Part shown: one piece after another, positions 18,632 to 27,115 of the stretch | How positions within the stretch are numbered: the first letter of the stretch is position 1 | Layout of the letters: the number at the start of each line of letters is the position of its first letter | Assembly (NCBI RefSeq): GCF_004209755.1 | Contig: NZ_CP035913.1 | Location: forward strand, 6,014,001 to 6,078,000 | From: Pseudoduganella lutea | Lineage (GTDB): Bacteria > Pseudomonadota > Gammaproteobacteria > Burkholderiales > Burkholderiaceae_D | DNA length: 64,000 nt | Direction of reading: 5' to 3' | Position numbers and translations under genes: made by a program | Notes under the pieces: model-generated | Databases searched by the model: none | What the model saw: the letters and a program-made list of their open reading frames with translations, nothing else | Told to the model about the DNA's origin: nothing

Positions 18632-19147
18632 CTACCAGAGGCTCTCAAACTTGGTGCTATCGCCTGATCCATGGTCAATTATGAGGGGTGAATCTTTGCT
18701 TGGCTTGCGCCACGCGCCACGCCAGCCATCGGCACACTCGTGTCGAGCAATAACGTCTTTGTTTCGAGAAACCTCAATTCCAGGAATTCCCCGCGCTGGC
18801 ATGAAAATGCTGTACATGAACGGACCATTATGGAACCAGATTGTATCTTCCGCATTGTTCGCATAGGTTATTTCCGCGCGGTGAAAGACATTTTTTTTAT
18901 CTTCCGCATCCGCCTTATAGGAAAGTTCTACTTTTGAGGCTGTTCCATATCGATATTCTAAATAATTCGAAGCGCCATTCTCTGAGGCGCAGATAGATAC
19001 GACTTTCGAGTTGGAAAGTCCGCAAGAAAATAACGAGACTTCGGTCTTCTTGCAGAGTGTTTTATTTTCTGCGCGGAGTCCGCTGCATACGCTTAATGCG
19101 ATCCCCACAAGCGCGCCATACGAGAATGCAGATTTAACGAGCGACAT
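18632..19147 (-). CDS. Periplasmic hypothetical protein, 171 aa
   Basis: A signal peptide (FSYGALVGIALSVCSGLRA, cleavage about residue 26) precedes a domain with CKKTEVSLFSCGLSN, VSICAS, LEYRYGTASKVELSY and HRAEITYANNAEDTIWF. The repeated Cys spacing and beta-rich pattern suggest a small disulfide-bonded periplasmic protein. Proteins of this look are frequent next to T6SS cargo genes and can be immunity proteins, but no family can be named here. It lies about 1 kb downstream of the LysM effector pair on the same strand, with a gap of about 110 bases before it. Confidence 0.65.
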   Translation of the reverse strand: MSLVKSAFSYGALVGIALSVCSGLRAENKTLCKKTEVSLFSCGLSNSKVVSICASENGASNYLEYRYGTASKVELSYKADAEDKKNVFHRAEITYANNAEDTIWFHNGPFMYSIFMPARGIPGIEVSRNKDVIARHECADGWRGAWRKPSKDSPLIIDHGSGDSTKFESLW

Positions 19148-19258
19148 AGTCTGTTTGGAAGGAGGCTATTCCTCTGAGTTGAACCGCAGATCTCTTGGCT
19201 TAATATCGGTCATGATATTGCACTATTATATCTAAAATTCCCAGAGAAAAAATTGCGA

Positions 19259-19768
19259 TTATTGCTGTTCACCAATGTCCTGATCAGTTCTATCCCTTGA
19301 AAAGGAAAAGCCCCGTTTCTCAGCAGTTTGTAGATCTTCTGAAAGAATGCGAAGCTCTTTGGTGCGACGTAAAGTTAGGTCTAAAATGCAGCTGTCGTGG
19401 GCTACCCCTGAGCACATGCCATGTACGCACTTTGCATCAACTTCCTCAACTTCACACTGTTCATCACGAAAAGCTATCCAGTTTCTCTGTGCGGCTCGTA
19501 AATCTTTCTTCTGCGATGCTGAGATCCGATTCATTAGTCGACGATATTCGTTATTCAGTCTCTCATCGATTTTTATGAATTCACTGTAACTTTCGCAGCG
19601 CGCTAGAGGAGTTTTATCTAGCTTGCAGTCTTGTGCATCTATCCTATTGCGCAGCACGCAATCGTCATTGCACTGCTGAGGCGCAGACATAGAAGCGCTT
19701 GCGAGTGAAAAAAACAGTAAGCCGACCGCGGCAAGTTGGTAAATGCTAAGCATATGTCGAAATATCAT
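19259..19768 (-). CDS. LprI-like (DUF1311) lysozyme-inhibitor-type protein, probable immunity protein
   Basis: The start at 19768 is backed by GAGGA six bases upstream, although it lies inside the end of the effector gene (overlap 23 bases). After a signal peptide (LAAVGLLFFSLASASMS), the mature part has paired cysteines and the DUF1311/LprI signature: ERLNNEYRRLMNRIS, KKDLRAAQRNWIAFRDEQC, then a second Cys set and LDLTLRRTKELRIL. LprI-type proteins inhibit lysozyme in the periplasm. Coupled translation with a predicted peptidoglycan-hydrolase effector makes it the likely immunity protein against that effector. The family call is fairly sure; the immunity role is inference. Confidence 0.78.
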   Translation of the reverse strand: MIFRHMLSIYQLAAVGLLFFSLASASMSAPQQCNDDCVLRNRIDAQDCKLDKTPLARCESYSEFIKIDERLNNEYRRLMNRISASQKKDLRAAQRNWIAFRDEQCEVEEVDAKCVHGMCSGVAHDSCILDLTLRRTKELRILSEDLQTAEKRGFSFSRDRTDQDIGEQQ

Positions 19769-21179
19769 ATAAATCCTCTGCTAAAAAGCCCAGTTCGTCG
19801 TCTATCAACCGCTTTGCACGCCTGGATTCATCCTCATGCACCGATACCGCGCCGATTGAACCATGTGCCTCAGCGATTGCCTGCATACATGCGAGTTCAT
19901 CTTCAGAAGAAACGAATGGAAGCGCAAGTCCCAATTCTTTTGCGACTCTATAGGTCAGCTTGGAAAGCTTACTCCCTACGCCACCGCGAATATTGCAAGC
20001 CGCAATAAACGCCAGCGCTAAGGCGGAACGCACGTTATTATGTTTCGCCAGTGAAAGCATTGGATTGATGAAGTTTCTTACACCGTATTCTAATTGAGCC
20101 TCTTGAAAGTCAACCACTTTACCGGCAGACAAAAATCTGTCCCGCCATTCGCCTTTCCATAAATCGATTGGTGGATGACCAATGCTTGGAGCAATGGGTT
20201 GTACTCGTTTTCCACGGATTTCCCTTGCCGTTGGCAAATGAGAGCCAGACTGTGAATTAGCGAGCATCTTCAATTCGTTGCCTGCAGGCGTGTTATGTAT
20301 TTGATTCCAATATGCTTGCCCGCTTAATGGAATTTGTGTGTTTTGAGCAAGATCTGGTCTTCCGGTTGTTGTAAGCTGGATAAGCGCATCGGAGAATTCT
20401 GGGTATCCCGCACCGAAGATCTCAGCAAATAATGATGGGTTTTTTGCGCGTAGGCACTTTAAAAGGTCGCCCAAGCTGCCGGAATCCTGTGTGTACTGAA
20501 TGACCCCGTAAGAAAGACCGATATGGACAATCCTAGAGTAGGTTGTCTCTATTCCCTTTTTCCCATTTTTTCTTCCCACAAATTCTTGGTCAGAGTTAAT
20601 ACTTCCAAACCCATCTGAATTCATCTCGCATGTTGCGACAGAGGCCAGAATTTGTTTTTTCTCATTCTCTGTCAGTCGAACTCCATTGAATGTCAGTACA
20701 TGAGGTTCTTTGCCCAATTTTTCTTTCAGTACTTTCTTTACATCAGTAACCTTTTTCTTGCTTTCAGAATTGGGTTTCTTAGGAAGTTCGGGAGTATGTG
20801 TAGGTGGAACCTTGTCACTAGTCAATGGAACCTTATGGGTATCCTGAATGTATTCATCGGCCTCCGCAGCACGCAGCCGCGCAAGCAGCTCAGTCAACCA
20901 TTTCTCTGCTATTTCGCGACCTCGGAAAAGCGTATCTTCCCATAGTTCAGATATCGGTTTTTCGTCGGCTTGTGCTACTTTTTCTTTAGGTATTGGATGT
21001 ACTTTAGTTGTCTCAGGCTGTTGCTTTAATTTTTTGTCAGGTATTTGCAGCCATTTACCTTCACGTATTTTATTGATATCAGTAATGTTATTAGCAGAGG
21101 CAAGATCTGCAATATCTACGGAAAACCGCTTGGCAATTGATGCCATGGTTTCACCTTTGATGATTTTATGCGTTTTCAT
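19746..21179 (-). CDS. T6SS effector: LysM domain plus lysozyme/GH46-like region
   Basis: The 477-aa protein starts with a LysM domain (residues 1-50, IKGETMASIAKRFSVDIADLA...WLQIP), which binds peptidoglycan. A charged Pro/Lys linker runs to about 165. The C-terminal 300 residues contain SVATCEMNSDGFGSIN (candidate catalytic Glu about residue 183), then HIGLSYGVIQYTQDSGSLGDLL. This order resembles the Glu followed by GIxGFTSGTGDLL of GH46 and other lysozyme-fold hydrolases, so cell-wall cleavage is inferred. There is no signal peptide, consistent with delivery by T6SS. It overlaps the end of the upstream vgrG by 14 bases and the immunity-like gene by 23, forming a vgrG-effector-immunity unit. 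It is AT-richer than the tss genes. Confidence 0.72.
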   Translation of the reverse strand: MKTHKIIKGETMASIAKRFSVDIADLASANNITDINKIREGKWLQIPDKKLKQQPETTKVHPIPKEKVAQADEKPISELWEDTLFRGREIAEKWLTELLARLRAAEADEYIQDTHKVPLTSDKVPPTHTPELPKKPNSESKKKVTDVKKVLKEKLGKEPHVLTFNGVRLTENEKKQILASVATCEMNSDGFGSINSDQEFVGRKNGKKGIETTYSRIVHIGLSYGVIQYTQDSGSLGDLLKCLRAKNPSLFAEIFGAGYPEFSDALIQLTTTGRPDLAQNTQIPLSGQAYWNQIHNTPAGNELKMLANSQSGSHLPTAREIRGKRVQPIAPSIGHPPIDLWKGEWRDRFLSAGKVVDFQEAQLEYGVRNFINPMLSLAKHNNVRSALALAFIAACNIRGGVGSKLSKLTYRVAKELGLALPFVSSEDELACMQAIAEAHGSIGAVSVHEDESRRAKRLIDDELGFLAEDLYDISTYA

Positions 21180-23976
21180 GAATAGTGTGACGTTTTAAAA
21201 TCTGAATTTCAAAAACCTTTGCTTTGTCTGCCAGTAGCAATTCAGTCGCACCGTTCCTGTCGGTTATTCCATCAATATATGTTGTGTTGTTGAGCCAGAT
21301 ACGGTAAGGCCTGTTTTTCAAGACGTGGCCAGCGCTATTTGTTAAGATTACCACCTGAGATGCACCAGGTACTGGCGATTGCTTCAGGCTTTCCAAGACA
21401 TTTTCTTTAATAGATTTCGATGGAAGAGGAGGGATTGACGCCTGCTTATTGTTTCCTTCAGCAAACACATGCTTCCCACCCTTCACCGTAAAATTCCCCG
21501 GGCAAGCAAACGTAATATCCCCACCCTCCAGCGTGATGGAAGACTGCCCCGCCTGCAGCACGATCTTCTTGCTGGCCTTGATCTCGATGCTGTCGCTCAC
21601 GGAAATGACAGTCACTTCCTTGTCCGCCAGGATCTCAAGCTGGTCGGTATGTGCCTGAAGCGACACCGGTCCGTTGCCGGCAAGCGCCTGGATGCCGCCC
21701 TCGTACGTGTACAGCGAGGTCGCTTCGGCCGATACGGAAGACACGGTATGCCCGGCCGCCATGTGCAGGTCCGACTGCGACGTCCAGTGCAGCTGCTGCC
21801 CCGCGAACAGCACCGTCGATGCCGGCGTTGCCCAGTTGATGCTGGACGCCGAATCCATCACCACCAGCGGGGCACCGAACTTTTCGACGGGGAAGCCGGC
21901 ATCGGGCTCGCGCGAGCCGGCCTGGGGCTTGAGCGCCGGCTGGCCATTGACCGCACCGTCATGCTTACCCTTTTGTTCGGGATCGAGCAATGCCAGCATG
22001 TCTTTCCGGGCCTTCACCGCCGCCTCGCTGGTCAGCGCCTGCTGGGCACTGGCCGAGTCGAGCAGCGCCGTATCCAGCGTCTGCGCGGCCTGCAGCGACG
22101 ATAGCGCCTCGGCGGCATCCATCTGGGTCGATGTGACACCGGCGGCCTGGCCGGGTCGTGCGGCGGTGGTGAGCAACACGCCTTCGCCGCCACGCACCAC
22201 GGCCCAGGCGTCGGTGCGCAATTCGAAACCGCTGCCGCGATAGCTGCCCCGCTGCGCCGAGCCGGGTGACTGTGCGATCAGATAGCCGAGATTCAGTTGG
22301 GATGCTGCGCTCGACGTGGCAAGCCGCATCCGCAACTGGCCCTGCGTGTCGTCCAGCTGCCACTGGTTGTAACCGCCGCCATCGAAGCCTCGCGTGTGGA
22401 TACCGGAAATCGTGCCCGCGTGGTTGGCGCCCGAGTCGACGCCGGCGGCGAAGGGCGGCGCATCGGCGCCCGTGTACAGCTGCGCGACGATGACAGGCCG
22501 GTCGATGTCGTTTTCGAAGAAATCCACTAACACCTCGGTGCCGATGCGCGGCGTGAACTGGCTGCCCCAGTTCGGGCCGGCCAGCGCTTCGGCCACGCGC
22601 ACCCACGTGCCGGAGCGGTCGTCGCCCGGGGCGCTGCCTTGTTCGTCCATGTCGTGACCGAGGCCACCGGCGTTGGGACTGGCGCCTCGCTGCCATGCGA
22701 ACTGCACCCGCACCTGATGGTCGCGCGTGGTCGTCGCTGCCGCATCGGGCGTGCCGACGACAAGTGCCGTCTGCGGCCCCAGCGCCGTGTGGGCATGGGG
22801 CAGGGCGGTTGCCACGGGCACGAGCGGCACGGCTTCGCGCACGCAGCAGAAGCGGTTGCGGTAGGTGCCCGGCTCCACGCCGGGGCGGCCGCCGGCGAGC
22901 GCGGGTTCGAAGTTGTTGCGTGCCTCGTGCTCCACCCACAGCACCTTGAAGGCATTGTCGCCGACGGCATAACGGTCGTGCTGCGTGAGCTGGAACGCAT
23001 GGCCCGCCGCCAGGCGGCGTACCGCGCCTTCCCCCGTGAACAGCTTGTTGTCCCGCTCCAGCGCGTGCAGCATCAACAGGCTGTGAAGCTCGGCATCGCT
23101 GCTGGCGATGCATTCGCCGCTGCCGTCGAACACGGGCATTGGCGGGACTTCGCCGGCGTCGAGCACCGATTGCTGCTCGGCGGACGGTGCCATCACCTGT
23201 TCCGGATCCCAGCTGCTGATCGATACCGCGTTGGCCTGCACCTGGCGGCGGGCAGTGAAGGCGTCGATCGCGTCGTCGGTGTCGGTGGCGCGCACGCCGT
23301 GGAAACGGATTGCCGGGTTGCCGGGCGTCGCGGGCGCCGCGGCGAGGCTGTCGAAGATCACCAGCTTGTGGCGTGCCTGGCCGTCGCCGGATGCTTCCGC
23401 TCCGTCATGCTCGAAGCGCCACGACAGGCCTTCGGATGCCATCAGGCGCGCAAAGAAGTCGTAGTCGCTTTCGCGGTATTGCGTGCAGACGGGGCGCATG
23501 GCCAGTTCCTGCGTCACGTCGAATTCGAAGCGCAGCTGCGGATAGTCTTCGAAGAGTTCGGTGACGATGTCGAGCGCCGTCATGTCCTGGAAGATGTAGC
23601 TGTCGCAGCGCAGGCGCAGCAGCGCCAGTGCCGGCTCCAGGCGCAGGCGGTAGCGCGCCACGCCGCCGTCGGCACCGAGCCATTCGGCGCGCGTGCAGAT
23701 GCCGTGCCATGCGCGGCGCGAATCGTCCGGCTGCAGCACGGTGACCGTGAGCTCCTCGCCGATGAAGCCATCGAGTTCCAGGTCCGTGGAGGTGCTCAGC
23801 GCGTCCACGTCGAATGCATACAGTTCGCTGACCGCCTCCCGCCCGGCGAAACGTTCGGCCATCAGCGCTTCGGGCAGGCTGCCCTCCTGCGCGCTGGCAA
23901 GCGTGACCAGCCGGGCGTGCTGGGACAGCCCGGTACCAAAGCGGCCAAGCGCCGCTACCATCGACTGCAGGTCCAT
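21166..23976 (-). CDS. vgrG: VgrG1, T6SS spike with C-terminal TTR-like tail
   Basis: The start at 23976 (MDLQSMVAALGRFG) shares the sequence TGATG with the tssL stop; the frame is open far upstream but that is tssL shadow. The 936-aa protein has the phage gp27-like base (residues 1-380, with YELYAFDVD-type strands and YRESDYDFFARLMASEGLSWRFEHDG), a gp5 OB-fold (about 395-500, VGTPDAAATTTRDHQVRVQFAW), a spike region with DUF2345-type repeats (SDSIEIKASKKIVLQAGQSSI, in parts) to about 830, and a tail of about 90 residues. The tail (NRPYRIWLNNTTYIDGITDRNGATELLL) looks like a transthyretin-type domain, known in some VgrGs to dock effectors. The DNA becomes AT-rich near codon 832. Confidence 0.93.
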   Translation of the reverse strand: MDLQSMVAALGRFGTGLSQHARLVTLASAQEGSLPEALMAERFAGREAVSELYAFDVDALSTSTDLELDGFIGEELTVTVLQPDDSRRAWHGICTRAEWLGADGGVARYRLRLEPALALLRLRCDSYIFQDMTALDIVTELFEDYPQLRFEFDVTQELAMRPVCTQYRESDYDFFARLMASEGLSWRFEHDGAEASGDGQARHKLVIFDSLAAAPATPGNPAIRFHGVRATDTDDAIDAFTARRQVQANAVSISSWDPEQVMAPSAEQQSVLDAGEVPPMPVFDGSGECIASSDAELHSLLMLHALERDNKLFTGEGAVRRLAAGHAFQLTQHDRYAVGDNAFKVLWVEHEARNNFEPALAGGRPGVEPGTYRNRFCCVREAVPLVPVATALPHAHTALGPQTALVVGTPDAAATTTRDHQVRVQFAWQRGASPNAGGLGHDMDEQGSAPGDDRSGTWVRVAEALAGPNWGSQFTPRIGTEVLVDFFENDIDRPVIVAQLYTGADAPPFAAGVDSGANHAGTISGIHTRGFDGGGYNQWQLDDTQGQLRMRLATSSAASQLNLGYLIAQSPGSAQRGSYRGSGFELRTDAWAVVRGGEGVLLTTAARPGQAAGVTSTQMDAAEALSSLQAAQTLDTALLDSASAQQALTSEAAVKARKDMLALLDPEQKGKHDGAVNGQPALKPQAGSREPDAGFPVEKFGAPLVVMDSASSINWATPASTVLFAGQQLHWTSQSDLHMAAGHTVSSVSAEATSLYTYEGGIQALAGNGPVSLQAHTDQLEILADKEVTVISVSDSIEIKASKKIVLQAGQSSITLEGGDITFACPGNFTVKGGKHVFAEGNNKQASIPPLPSKSIKENVLESLKQSPVPGASQVVILTNSAGHVLKNRPYRIWLNNTTYIDGITDRNGATELLLADKAKVFEIQILKRHTIHENA

Positions 23977-24743
23977 CAGGGCAGGGTAATGGTCAGGTTC
24001 GCGGCGCGCGGCGCCATCTTGACGACGTCGTTGTAGGCAGCCATCTGCTGCCCGGTGTTCTTGCCGAGCGAGGTGCGCAGGCCGATGTAGCCGAGCGCGC
24101 AGATCAGCGTGAACACGGTCGCCAGTACCCACAGCGGGAAATCGCTGCGCAGCTTGTTGACGATCTGGTCGGGGCGTTCCGCATGCGGCGCGAAACCACC
24201 GCGCTTGCCCTTCATGTGGGCGATCTCGTCGCCCAGGCGCGAGGTGAGGTAGTTCAGCTTTTCCGAGCCTTCCAGGATATAGCGGCCCTGGAAGCCCAGC
24301 AGAAGGCACATATGGAACACTTCCAGCGCCTGCAGGTGCGCGCTGCCGCGTGTGCGCAGGGCCTCGAGGCGGTGGAAGAAGTTTTCGCCGGCCAGCTGTT
24401 CGCCGAACAGCGCCAGCTGCAACGGCTTTCTCGCCCACGCGTCGCGGATCGAAAAGCCGCTCTTGAGGATGATTTCATCGACGGCGGCGCAGAACGCGTA
24501 TTTGGCGGCATCGATGTCGTCGGCCGAGGCGCCCTGCTTTTTCGCGTTGCGCCCGAACTCGTCGAGGAACTGCACCATGCGGGCGGCAAAGTCGGCGTCG
24601 TGCTGCGGGGCGTTGCCGTTCTTGAGCATGAACAGCGCGTAGAAGCCGTCGTACATCAGGTCGAGCAGGGTTTGCGGGGCGGCGCTCGCGTTGGTCGCGG
24701 GCGCCGCGGCGTCCATCAGGGAAGGGGCGGTCATGGTGTTCAT
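23976..24743 (-). CDS. tssL: TssL (DotU/IcmH family), T6SS membrane complex
   Basis: The 255-aa protein has the DotU cytoplasmic helical domain (LLDLMYDGFYALFMLKNG, DDIDAAKYAFCAAVDEIIL, ENFFHRLEAL, LEVFHMCLLLGFQGRYI) and one C-terminal membrane helix near residues 205-225 (FPLWVLATVFTLICALGYIG). It is the short form without an OmpA-type peptidoglycan-binding domain; a separate OmpA gene at 43738-44517 may supply that function. With TssM it forms the inner-membrane channel base and binds TssK. It is flanked by tssK (57 bases upstream) and vgrG (overlapping), all in one operon. Confidence 0.94.
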   Translation of the reverse strand: MNTMTAPSLMDAAAPATNASAAPQTLLDLMYDGFYALFMLKNGNAPQHDADFAARMVQFLDEFGRNAKKQGASADDIDAAKYAFCAAVDEIILKSGFSIRDAWARKPLQLALFGEQLAGENFFHRLEALRTRGSAHLQALEVFHMCLLLGFQGRYILEGSEKLNYLTSRLGDEIAHMKGKRGGFAPHAERPDQIVNKLRSDFPLWVLATVFTLICALGYIGLRTSLGKNTGQQMAAYNDVVKMAPRAANLTITLP

Positions 24744-24800
24744 CAGGCGGGCAAATCCTTGGCAATGCGGGGCAAAATCAGAGTCGGTAAGTTACTGCGG

Positions 24801-26141
24801 TCAGGAAGCGACGGCGACCAGTTCGAGCTTCAGTTCATTCATGCCCATCGGCACATAGATCGAGATCGACTGCGCCTTGATCATGCGTTCGTACATCTGC
24901 CCCTTCGATTCCAGCGTGAAGTAGACCGTATCGGGGCGCACGGGGATCGCGGCCGGCACCTGCGGCGCATGCTGCAGGCGCACGCCCGGCATGGCCGACA
25001 GCACGAACTTCTCGACGTCGTCGGGGGCGCCGACCTTGAAGCGCACCGGCACCACGTCGACCAGCTCCATCGCCGGCATGGCTGCCGAAACGGCCAGGTA
25101 GAACGCCGTCTTGTCGTCGATCTTGCCCGAATCGAGCTTGCCCAGGTGATAGGACGGCCGGATCTCCTCGAGCGCGATCGCGAAGTACTTCGACGAGATC
25201 ACGGTGTCGATCAGCTCGCGGATGATCAGGTGCAGCCTGGCAAAGCCGGGGCCCGGCTCGTGGTGCTGGTAGGCGGGCAGGTCGGCCAGGGTCCAGCTTT
25301 TCGAGAACGTCATCAGCGCGCCGGCCAGGCCGAGCAACTGCTCGAACAGGCGTTCGGGATGCAGGGCCGGGTGGTGGAAGTAGTGCGTCAGCGAGGCATA
25401 GGCCGAGCTGGCCGTGTGCAGCAGCCAGAACGACGACATGTCGCCGGAGCGGTATTCGATCACGTTGCGGCTCGGCTCGCGGTGGTGGCCGTACAGCGCG
25501 CTGACCTTGGCCTGCAGGGCGTCGAGCAGGCGGCGCAGTTGCTGGGCCAGCGCCGGCGCGCTCTGCACCGACAGGGCCGGCGGAATGAAATCGGGATCGA
25601 GTTCGAAGCCGCCCGTGGCCAGGCGACGCAGGCGCAGCAGCGGGAAGCTCGTGTACGAGTCGCGCGGCTCGTATTCGGACACCAGCCGGACCGACTTCTT
25701 CAGGTAGGCCAGCTGGGCCTGCGCGGCTTGCGTGTACAGGTCCGGCGTATCGCGGTTGTCCTGCACGTAGCGGGCACTGTCAATGACCTGGCCCGGCGGG
25801 CAGAAGTTGCCGCCGAACGGCTTGAAGGCGGGCAGGGCGGCATAGAAGGTCACGCTCTGCTGGTTCTGCAGCATGGTCGACAGGTCGACGCTGGGCGGCA
25901 GCGCATCCACGGCGGGCGCCTCGACCAGCTCGCCGTCCTGGAAGCGCAGCGACAGGTCGAGCACGCGCAGCACGTTGTTGGCCAGCGCATCGGTATCGAC
26001 GCGCAAGTGGTTGACGCCCCAGGCGTACGGATGCACTGCCCGCAGGCTGTGATGGAGCCGGTGCTCGTGGTACTGGTCTTGCTGCTGGAAGTGCTGCGGG
26101 CGCAGGAACAGCCCCTCTCCCCATAAAACTTTACTTGTCAT
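24801..26141 (-). CDS. tssK: TssK, T6SS baseplate-membrane connector
   Basis: The 446-aa product is full length for TssK. It opens with the family-typical VLWGEGLFLRPQHFQQQD and contains FLLHTASSAYASLTHYFHHP, SYHLGKLDSGKIDDKTAFYLAV and a C-terminal YFTLESKGQMYERM segment. TssK trimers bind the TssEFG wedges and dock the baseplate to TssL/TssM. It is the first gene of the minus-strand arm, and its promoter must lie in the 266-base region shared with the divergent lipoprotein gene. Confidence 0.96.
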   Translation of the reverse strand: MTSKVLWGEGLFLRPQHFQQQDQYHEHRLHHSLRAVHPYAWGVNHLRVDTDALANNVLRVLDLSLRFQDGELVEAPAVDALPPSVDLSTMLQNQQSVTFYAALPAFKPFGGNFCPPGQVIDSARYVQDNRDTPDLYTQAAQAQLAYLKKSVRLVSEYEPRDSYTSFPLLRLRRLATGGFELDPDFIPPALSVQSAPALAQQLRRLLDALQAKVSALYGHHREPSRNVIEYRSGDMSSFWLLHTASSAYASLTHYFHHPALHPERLFEQLLGLAGALMTFSKSWTLADLPAYQHHEPGPGFARLHLIIRELIDTVISSKYFAIALEEIRPSYHLGKLDSGKIDDKTAFYLAVSAAMPAMELVDVVPVRFKVGAPDDVEKFVLSAMPGVRLQHAPQVPAAIPVRPDTVYFTLESKGQMYERMIKAQSISIYVPMGMNELKLELVAVAS

Positions 26142-26407
26142 GCTTTGTTATCCGCTTGTTCTAACCGGTTACCTTCCTGGTGGCAAGTCGTGCCTGTTGA
26201 CCTGCTTCTCGAATTGGCGGAACAATAACATCTTTCCCGGCTCAACAGGGAGAGTGTGATTATTCAAGCGTGCGCGCGTACCAGAAAGTGAGAATGTGTG
26301 ATTTTCAATTGGGTTTTGTTCAGTTTGATTTTCTGTTATTGTGCCGCCTGTCCGCTCAAAATTAAACTTAATGCAATAACTTCTCGTTACACTCAAGAGG
26401 ATTTAGT
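26142..26407. promoter_or_regulatory. Divergent T6SS promoter region with direct repeats
   Basis: This AT-rich region separates the two T6SS arms and must drive both. Two near-identical direct repeats, GTGTGATTATTCAA at 26254-26267 and GTGTGATTTTCAA at 26296-26308, are 42 bases apart, roughly four helical turns. They could bind a regulator; none is identified. A GG/GC pair near 26178 is spaced 10 rather than 12 bases and does not qualify as a sigma-54 promoter. Confidence 0.45.
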
Positions 26408-26998
26408 ATGACCATCAGTACTCTTCTGCCGCGCATCGGCGTGGCTGCCGCCCTGGTTGCGGCGCTCTCCGCCTGCAGCACGGCACCCGTGGTACCGCCG
26501 ACGCCGCAGTTGCAGGATATGCTCGCCGAAGCCACCAAGGCTGCCACCACCGGCAACAAGGAGCAGGCCATTGCGCTATGGAAGCAGAGTGCTGCCGCCT
26601 ATCCAACGGACAAGGCCCCATGGTTGAGTATCGCGCAGACGCGCTATGAAGCCGAACAGTATGGCGACGCCATCCAGGCCGCGCTGGAAGTGCTGGTGCG
26701 CGATCCCAACGACCAGAAGGCCAACAGCATCATCGCCATCAGCGGGCTGCGCCTGTCGACGCGCGCATTGAATGACCTGAGCCGGCAGAACAACCTGTCC
26801 GGCTCGATCAAGACGGAATCGCAAGGGCTGGCCAAGATACTGCGCGCAAGCCTGGGCGAAGAAACGCTGATCGTGGCGCCGGTGGAACCGCCGGCTGTGC
26901 GCGACCAGCGCCAGGTACGCACGAACAAGAAAGCCAAGACAACCAAGCAGCCGTCCGGAAGCAGTGCCCGTGCCAATCCATTCGATGCATTGAAGTAA
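26408..26998 (+). CDS. T6SS-associated TPR lipoprotein
   Basis: A 196-aa protein with signal and lipobox (LVAALSAC, Cys about residue 23), preceded by AGAGGA. The middle (residues 35-110) reads as two or three TPR-like helical hairpins (ATKAATTGNKEQAIALWKQ, WLSIAQTRYEAEQYGDAI, VLVRDPNDQKANSIIAI), and the C-terminus is Lys/Arg-rich and disordered. It is not TssJ, which is a small beta-sandwich. Its place before tssB fits the TagM-type lipoprotein of Burkholderia T6SS clusters, a name I give from memory. It is probably an outer-membrane-anchored accessory part of the system. The gap of about 120 bases to tssB contains repeats and may hold a second promoter. Confidence 0.75.
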   Translation: MTISTLLPRIGVAAALVAALSACSTAPVVPPTPQLQDMLAEATKAATTGNKEQAIALWKQSAAAYPTDKAPWLSIAQTRYEAEQYGDAIQAALEVLVRDPNDQKANSIIAISGLRLSTRALNDLSRQNNLSGSIKTESQGLAKILRASLGEETLIVAPVEPPAVRDQRQVRTNKKAKTTKQPSGSSARANPFDALK

Positions 26999-27011
26999 AT
27001 ACCGTATTACA

Positions 27012-27060
27012 CCAATAGTATCTATATTGGATTTCTTATTAGTAACGACTATTAGTAACG
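27012..27060. promoter_or_regulatory. Inverted and tandem repeats upstream of tssB
   Basis: A perfect inverted repeat CCAATA-N7-TATTGG (27012-27030) is followed by two copies of TATTAGTAACG (27037-27047 and 27050-27060), 13 bases apart. The stretch is AT-rich, unlike the genes around it, and lies 56 bases before the tssB start. It is a good candidate for an operator or promoter of the sheath-tube genes. The 6-bp stem without a following T-run makes a terminator unlikely. Confidence 0.45.
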
Positions 27061-27115
27061 GCCATAGTCAGCCCAGCAGTTGGCCACATCGCGACTCATC
27101 TACAAAGGATTACTC

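Noticed and set aside
24183..26126. Open frame of 647 codons on the plus strand
   Set aside because: It mirrors tssK and tssL and has the typical shadow composition of a high-GC genome.
26176..26192. Possible sigma-54 promoter (TGGCAAGTCGTGCC)
   Set aside because: The GG and GC elements are 10 bases apart instead of the required 12, so it does not fit.
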